Source: Paenibacillus pabuli (lineage in GTDB: Bacteria; Bacillota; Bacilli; Paenibacillales; Paenibacillaceae). Taken from it: DNA of 64,000 nucleotides. Below, piece by piece: positions 60,170-64,000 of the stretch. Position numbers and translations under genes: made by a program. The notes below the pieces were generated by a model that made no database searches, was not told the DNA's origin, and saw nothing but the letters and a program-made list of their open reading frames with translations. Every line of letters begins with the position of its first letter. The stretch's first letter is position 1. The stretch lies in contig NZ_CP073714.1 of NCBI RefSeq assembly GCF_023101145.1, positions 7,192,001 through 7,256,000 on the forward strand, in the 5' to 3' direction.

Positions 60170-60915
60170 ACTTGCTCCTTCAGGACGTAACCAACGCCCC
60201 GAACAGTATGTATTAAGGGTGGTGTGAATCCGCTATCCACTTTTTTGCGCACATAACGGATATACACATCCACCACATTCGTATCTCCATAATAATCGTA
60301 TCCCCAGACAGCCTGAACAATCTGCTCCCGGCTGAGCACCTGGCGCTGATTTTGCAGCAGATATACCAACAGATCGAACTCACGCGGGGTAAGCTCAATT
60401 GGTTGACCATCCCGGAATATCTCGCGGGTCCCTTCATTCAGCTTCAATCCGCCAGCGGTGAGCCATCCTGGCTCAGTTTCCGAGGTATGCTCCGGCGAAT
60501 GCGCCGTATCCGGTGTGACCGAAGAGGAAGAATGGGTAGCAGCCGATGCAGCACTCAGGCGCAGTGCAGCGCGCACTCTCGCAAGCAGCTCTTCGATCCG
60601 GAACGGTTTGGTAATATAGTCATTGGCTCCGAGATCAAGTCCCGATACTTTGTCTTCCACAGAGTCTTTGGCTGTAAGCATCAGAATGGGCACGGTGGCA
60701 TCTTTGACTCGAATCCGCCGTAATACCTCAATTCCACTCAGACCCGGCAGCATGATATCCAGCAGAATCAGATCCCATTGACCGTCGATATACATCTCCA
60801 GCCCTTCCGTTCCGCTGCCTGCCTTGCCTACCTGATATCCCTCATACTGTAATTCCAGTTCAAGCAGGCGCGCAATTTTGGGCTCATCCTCGATCACCAG
60901 TACGGCTTCATTCAT
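60166..60915 (-). CDS. OmpR/PhoB-family response regulator (YkoG-like)
   Basis: A 249-residue regulator. Receiver with D10 and phospho-acceptor D53 (LILLDIMLPGLSG), T in MLTAKDS and K in ITKPFRIEE. The linker (about 123-150) is longer than usual and rich in Ser, Thr and His. The winged helix has LTPREFDLLVYLLQN and ends VRGVGYVLKE. Likely binds the CTCAT repeats before the two PepSY genes. Confidence 0.92.
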   Translation of the reverse strand: MNEAVLVIEDEPKIARLLELELQYEGYQVGKAGSGTEGLEMYIDGQWDLILLDIMLPGLSGIEVLRRIRVKDATVPILMLTAKDSVEDKVSGLDLGANDYITKPFRIEELLARVRAALRLSAASAATHSSSSVTPDTAHSPEHTSETEPGWLTAGGLKLNEGTREIFRDGQPIELTPREFDLLVYLLQNQRQVLSREQIVQAVWGYDYYGDTNVVDVYIRYVRKKVDSGFTPPLIHTVRGVGYVLKEQV

Positions 60916-60969
60916 ACAGAGCTCCCCCTCATCCCGTCATTCCATTCTCCCGTTATATTACAATACGAA

Positions 60970-61614
60970 TTACAATTTACCTAAGGCATCCTCTACCAAG
61001 TCATCCCCTGCGATCAGATCAAAAGCCATTCGATACGTTCTCTCCTCCTGAAGAGAAGCAGCGATTACACGAGCCACATCTTCACGTGGAATACTTCCCG
61101 GTTTCAGATCGGTTCCTACAGAAATTTTGCCTGTGCCAGGCTCATTTTTCAAACCACCAGGACGGATAATGGTATAATTCAGTTCACTTGCGAACAATGC
61201 CCGATCGGCATAATGCTTCGCCACGTAATATGGCTTAATCGCATCCGACCATTTCTCCCGCTGATCTGCCCCAAACGCACTGACCAGAATATATCTGGTA
61301 ATCCCCTGCTGCTGCGCTGCCTCCATCGTTTTCACTGCACCATCCAGATCAATGAGCAATGTTTTGTCTGCACCCGTAGATCCACCGGAACCCGCTGTAA
61401 AAACAATGGCATTATGATCCTTCATTACCTCGGCCAGATCATCCACGCTGCCTTCCAGATCCCCAATAACGACATTGGCCCCGAGCTGCTTCAGTGCGTC
61501 TGCCTGCTCCGGTTTGCGAATCATTGCGGTGACCTGGTGTTTCCCTTCCTGCGCCAGCTGCTGCACCAGAAATTTGCCGATTTGTCCGTTCGCTCCAATC
61601 ACTAATACGTTCAT
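60970..61614 (-). CDS. NAD(P)-binding atypical SDR (YhfK-like)
   Basis: A 214-residue Rossmann-fold protein. The nucleotide loop is VIGANGQIGKFLVQQL (residues 5-20), with D after VVIGDLEGS. The block YYVAKHYADRAL provides the YxxxK pair, and NYTIIRPGGL is typical of NmrA/YwnB/YhfK-type proteins. AGGAG lies before the ATG at 61614. Monocistronic or co-read with the small ORF upstream. Role unknown, possibly redox sensing or oxidoreduction. Confidence 0.85.
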   Translation of the reverse strand: MNVLVIGANGQIGKFLVQQLAQEGKHQVTAMIRKPEQADALKQLGANVVIGDLEGSVDDLAEVMKDHNAIVFTAGSGGSTGADKTLLIDLDGAVKTMEAAQQQGITRYILVSAFGADQREKWSDAIKPYYVAKHYADRALFASELNYTIIRPGGLKNEPGTGKISVGTDLKPGSIPREDVARVIAASLQEERTYRMAFDLIAGDDLVEDALGKL

Positions 61615-61689
61615 ATGTCATTCTCCTCTCGATTTTCCTTTTTATAAACCAGCTTTAGATAAACAGACTTGTCTTTAATTTAAACGAAA

Positions 61690-61711
61690 GCCGACGCTTC
61701 TAAGCGCCGGC
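61690..61711 (-). terminator. Intrinsic terminator overlapping the end of a small ORF
   Basis: Hairpin GCCGGCGCTT/AAGCGTCGGC on the minus strand (ten pairs, one wobble), then TTTCGTTT. It covers the stop of the 55-residue frame at 61700-61867. Confidence 0.7.
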
Positions 61712-61867
61712 TGCTGTGGAAGTCCTACCATTCAGCGCATCCTGTACGATGCGGATAACACGTCTTTCCTTTAATATACCATACGCCACATATGCTTTAT
61801 ACCGTGCACTTTGGCGCTCAATATATGCAATAACCCCATGGATAATGTCCCCCTTACCATCAGCCAT
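61700..61867 (-). CDS. Possible 55-residue small protein
   Basis: Frame from an ATG at 61867 to a TAG at 61700. The product starts MADGKGDIIHGVIAYIERQ and is basic in the middle (ILKERRVIRIVQD). Codon use looks normal, and a terminator coincides with its end, as for a real transcript. No clear RBS precedes the ATG, which weighs against it. No family recognised. It occupies half of the 347-base gap between the SDR and ndh genes. Confidence 0.4.
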   Translation of the reverse strand: MADGKGDIIHGVIAYIERQSARYKAYVAYGILKERRVIRIVQDALNGRTSTAAGA

Positions 61868-61910
61868 CAGGTAATGGATTGATATGCCCTGGACTAATCA
61901 TGGCTACAAC

Positions 61911-61943
61911 AAAAAAAGGTACCCCAATTGGGGTACCTTTTTT
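61911..61943. terminator. Symmetric intrinsic terminator after ndh
   Basis: Perfect palindrome GGTACCCCAATTGGGGTACC (61918-61937) with seven A before and six T after, so it works on both strands. It lies 18 bases past the ndh stop. Confidence 0.92.
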
Positions 61944-61961
61944 GCGCATGACGTACAGATC

Positions 61962-63143
61962 TTAGTACGCCAGTGCAAACAAACCGTGAATATGAGCAAG
62001 GTAACGGATGTTACTTGCTTCTTTCATCATGGTTGCAGGCAGACCTTTCAGACGAGTCTGGTTGCCACCGATCATGCCGACAGCATCCTTACGACCCAGA
62101 CTTCCCAGTGTACCGGAGAATACTGGTGTGAAGGATTCCATTGCGCCACCTTTGAACATTACGCCCAGGTTGTGACCAATAGTCTCACCCATTTGCCAAG
62201 CCAATTGTGCTGTTGGAGGGTATGGACGAGCGCCTTCGCTAGGGAAGACCACTGCGCTGTCACCAGCAACAAACACGTCTTTATGAGATGTGGATTGCAG
62301 TACTTCCGTAACTTTCGCACGGCCACGATCCACTTCAATTCCGCTGTTGGCAACAACTGCATTACCTTGAACGCCGCCTGTCCATACGAGTGTGTTCGTA
62401 GGGATCGAGCTTCCGTCTTTCAGCAGAACTTCATTTTCTTTCATTTCGGTAATCGCTACGCCAACGATGAAGTTAACGCCACGTTTTTCCAGACTCGATT
62501 TAGCACGCTCAACCAATTCTGGCGGGAATCCTGCCAGGATGGAAGGACCTGCTTCAACCGTGTACAGGGAAACTTCTTTGAAGTCGATCCCTTTTTCCTG
62601 GCATACAGCTGGAAGAAGGTCAGCGAATTCACCCACAAGCTCGATACCTGTCAAACCGCCGCCACCGATAACAAACGTAGCGTCTGCTTTGTTGCCGGAT
62701 TGTTTGTAAGCATCCAGACGAGCTTCCACGTGTGCACGAATGCGGTTAGCATCGCTAACGGATTTCAGCGTGAAGCTGTACTCCTGCAGTCCCGGAATTC
62801 CGAAGAATGCCGTTTCACTGCCCAAGGCAACAACGAGTGCATCGTAAGAGTAAGTAGAACCGCTGGTCATAAGAACTTTTTTCTCGTCCGGCTTGATTGT
62901 GTCCACCGTATCGATTTTCAAGTTCACATTTTTACCACGCAGCAATTTTTCGAGTGGAAGAGCAACTGCTTTCTCAGCAATGCTTCCTGCTGCAAGACGG
63001 TGCAGTTCCGTAATAATTTGGTGCGTAGGGTAACGGTTCACGACTGTAATAGTCGCTTCTTCCGGTGTCAGGTATTGACGCGCAGTCAGCGCAGTCAACA
63101 GACCACCGTAACCTCCGCCCAAGATCAAGATTTGCTTCGACAT
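61962..63143 (-). CDS. ndh: Type II NADH dehydrogenase (NDH-2)
   Basis: A 393-residue flavoprotein that oxidises NADH and reduces menaquinone at the membrane surface without pumping protons. FAD-binding motif LILGGGYGGLLTAL (residues 5-18), NADH-binding motif FVIGGGGLTGIELVGEF (about 156-172), the second FAD block DVFVAGDSA, and the quinone-site-like PPTAQLAWQMG. GGAGG six bases before the ATG at 63143 sets the start. It follows the DUF1641 gene by 23 bases, as yjlC-ndh in Bacillus, behind a Rex-like operator. Confidence 0.92.
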   Translation of the reverse strand: MSKQILILGGGYGGLLTALTARQYLTPEEATITVVNRYPTHQIITELHRLAAGSIAEKAVALPLEKLLRGKNVNLKIDTVDTIKPDEKKVLMTSGSTYSYDALVVALGSETAFFGIPGLQEYSFTLKSVSDANRIRAHVEARLDAYKQSGNKADATFVIGGGGLTGIELVGEFADLLPAVCQEKGIDFKEVSLYTVEAGPSILAGFPPELVERAKSSLEKRGVNFIVGVAITEMKENEVLLKDGSSIPTNTLVWTGGVQGNAVVANSGIEVDRGRAKVTEVLQSTSHKDVFVAGDSAVVFPSEGARPYPPTAQLAWQMGETIGHNLGVMFKGGAMESFTPVFSGTLGSLGRKDAVGMIGGNQTRLKGLPATMMKEASNIRYLAHIHGLFALAY

Positions 63144-63166
63144 ATCCATCCTCCGTTCTTCTAATC

Positions 63167-63613
63167 TTAACGTTGCTGTTGTTGACGCTCGTTCAGAATG
63201 CTCAGGAATGATTGAGCAAAACGCAGCGTTTGTTGTACGTTTGGATCTTTAAGCATTTTGAGCATAGCGAACAAACCAACCGAAGTTTGCTCGGCTTGCG
63301 CACGATCACTCGCTTCGATGGCAGCAGAAGCTACACCTTTAGCTTTGTCTACAACAGGCTTAGCAAACTCGCCCATTGCGCTCATTGTGTCGCTGATCAG
63401 AACTTTGTCTGTAGCTACGCTTTGTGCAAAGTCATAAGCTTTGGTCATTGCAGTGACCATTTCAGCCAGTTTAGGCAGGTTCTCCACCAGAACGGTCAGA
63501 GACTCCTGTACCTCAGGCTTCATCAGTTGATCCAGTACGTCCAAGGACTGGCGTTGGGAAACGTCGGCACCTTCTGTAACCGGCACCTCTTGTTGAGTAG
63601 GCGATTGTGACAT
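63167..63613 (-). CDS. DUF1641 protein (YjlC-like)
   Basis: A 148-residue soluble helical protein with the DUF1641 core (PKLAEMVTAMTKAYDFAQSVA, then MGEFAKPVVDKAKG) and a C terminus DPNVQQTLRFAQSFL, ending in a Gln run. AAAGGAGG before the ATG at 63613. In Bacillus this gene also lies in front of the type II NADH dehydrogenase gene. Function unknown; a partner or regulator of NDH-2 is likely. Confidence 0.85.
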   Translation of the reverse strand: MSQSPTQQEVPVTEGADVSQRQSLDVLDQLMKPEVQESLTVLVENLPKLAEMVTAMTKAYDFAQSVATDKVLISDTMSAMGEFAKPVVDKAKGVASAAIEASDRAQAEQTSVGLFAMLKMLKDPNVQQTLRFAQSFLSILNERQQQQR

Positions 63614-63900
63614 AAGAGAAAGTCCTCCTTTACTTTGGGATAGAAGTCCGCGACTTTCATGATGCCTGTCAAGCAGAGCCGAACCACAAATACATCAATA
63701 CAACTAAATGTACCAAATTTCACACAATAGAATGAGCATAGCCCTTGGGCGCCCCTACATCATGTATTGTATCTTGGGTCTATTGCGGACAACATGTGTT
63801 GACGCAAAACGACAAGCAGGCCGAAACCGAACTCTATACCCCTATATTACACCTCTTACACATGAACATGAAAAAGAAATTTTTTACACTTGTGAAGATA

Positions 63901-63936
63901 TTGTGAACATTGTAACAAAATCGATTTTTTTGTCAA
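63901..63936 (-). promoter_or_regulatory. Promoter with Rex-like operator for the DUF1641-ndh operon
   Basis: On the minus strand TTGACA (63936-63931), 16 bases, TACAAT (63914-63909). The operator TTGTGAACATTGTAACAA (63901-63918) overlaps the -10; it fits the Rex consensus TTGTGAA-N4-TTCACAA at 12 of 14 fixed bases. An additional TTGTGAA half-site lies at 63889-63895. The leader to the ATG is about 290 bases. It holds no recognised riboswitch, and the last bases of the window to 64000 show no gene. Confidence 0.75.
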
Positions 63937-64000
63937 GCATTGCGCCAAGGTAAAACCGCATATCCCCCTGTCCAGGATCTGAATCTCTACCACATGTGGT

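Noticed and set aside
61884..63164. 426-residue plus-strand frame across the ndh region
   Set aside because: It is the exact antisense of ndh, which has complete FAD and NAD motifs; the antisense product is Cys/His/Phe-rich and lacks an RBS.

Overview
The window reads as a chromosomal segment of a Paenibacillus-like soil Firmicute. G+C is moderate, ribosome binding sites are strong (AGGAGG), and promoters and intrinsic terminators are typical of Bacillales. Carbohydrate importers and glycosidases are abundant, with YesMN-type two-component systems, PRD and LacI regulators, and gene pairs known from Bacillus (a DUF1641 gene next to ndh; TetR-SMR-DUF5360). No rRNA, tRNA, CRISPR array, prophage or intact insertion sequence was seen. 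No species is assigned.

Layout. 0.1-1.6 kb: TetR/SMR/DUF5360 operon (+). 1.6-5.0 kb: OmpR-type regulator, histidine kinase and beta-propeller lipoprotein (-). 5.2-6.2 kb: decayed Rpn-type nuclease gene joined to the first 48 codons of an AraC-type gene. 6.3-7.7 kb: MATE exporter. 8.1-17.2 kb: two CUT1 sugar importers around a YesM/YesN-type system. 17.4-24.8 kb: signal peptidase II, UPF0303 protein, nucleoside hydrolase, a four-gene DUF350/ATP-grasp/lipoprotein operon, and an ABC-F gene with a leader ORF and attenuator. 24.8-30.2 kb: small membrane protein, then a fructose-family PTS operon with PRD regulator and class II aldolase. 30.4-36 kb: glycosyltransferase/APH pair, TetR plus quinone reductase, and a secreted stalk-domain protein. 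36.1-46.8 kb: beta-mannan utilisation locus. 47-52.3 kb: pectate lyase, AT-rich zinc-ribbon/Fic islet, UPF0316 protein and a leucine-dehydrogenase homologue with a large insertion. 52.5-64 kb: ABC-2 exporter, secreted GH43-CBM13 enzyme, two-component system with two PepSY genes, NAD(P)-binding protein, and the DUF1641-NDH-2 pair behind a Rex-like operator.

How the genes work together. The mannan locus encodes a mannooligosaccharide importer, GH113 mannanase, CE7 esterase, GH130 mannooligosaccharide phosphorylase, a cellobiose/mannobiose 2-epimerase, a GH130 mannosylglucose phosphorylase and a LacI regulator. Together they would convert imported (acetylated) mannooligosaccharides to mannose-1-phosphate and glucose. 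None of the three CUT1 importers has its own ATPase gene here, so they probably share an MsmX-type ATPase encoded elsewhere.

The most notable non-coding or unusual items are: a roughly 150-200 bp intergenic repeat present three times in one orientation; a leader-ORF attenuator before the ABC-F gene; an intrinsic terminator and cre-like site in the leader of the YesM-type kinase gene; matching operator pairs at the TetR/quinone reductase and PepSY genes; the AraC-Rpn junction; and the approximately 55-residue insertion in the amino-acid dehydrogenase. Everything was read by eye; no database search was run.
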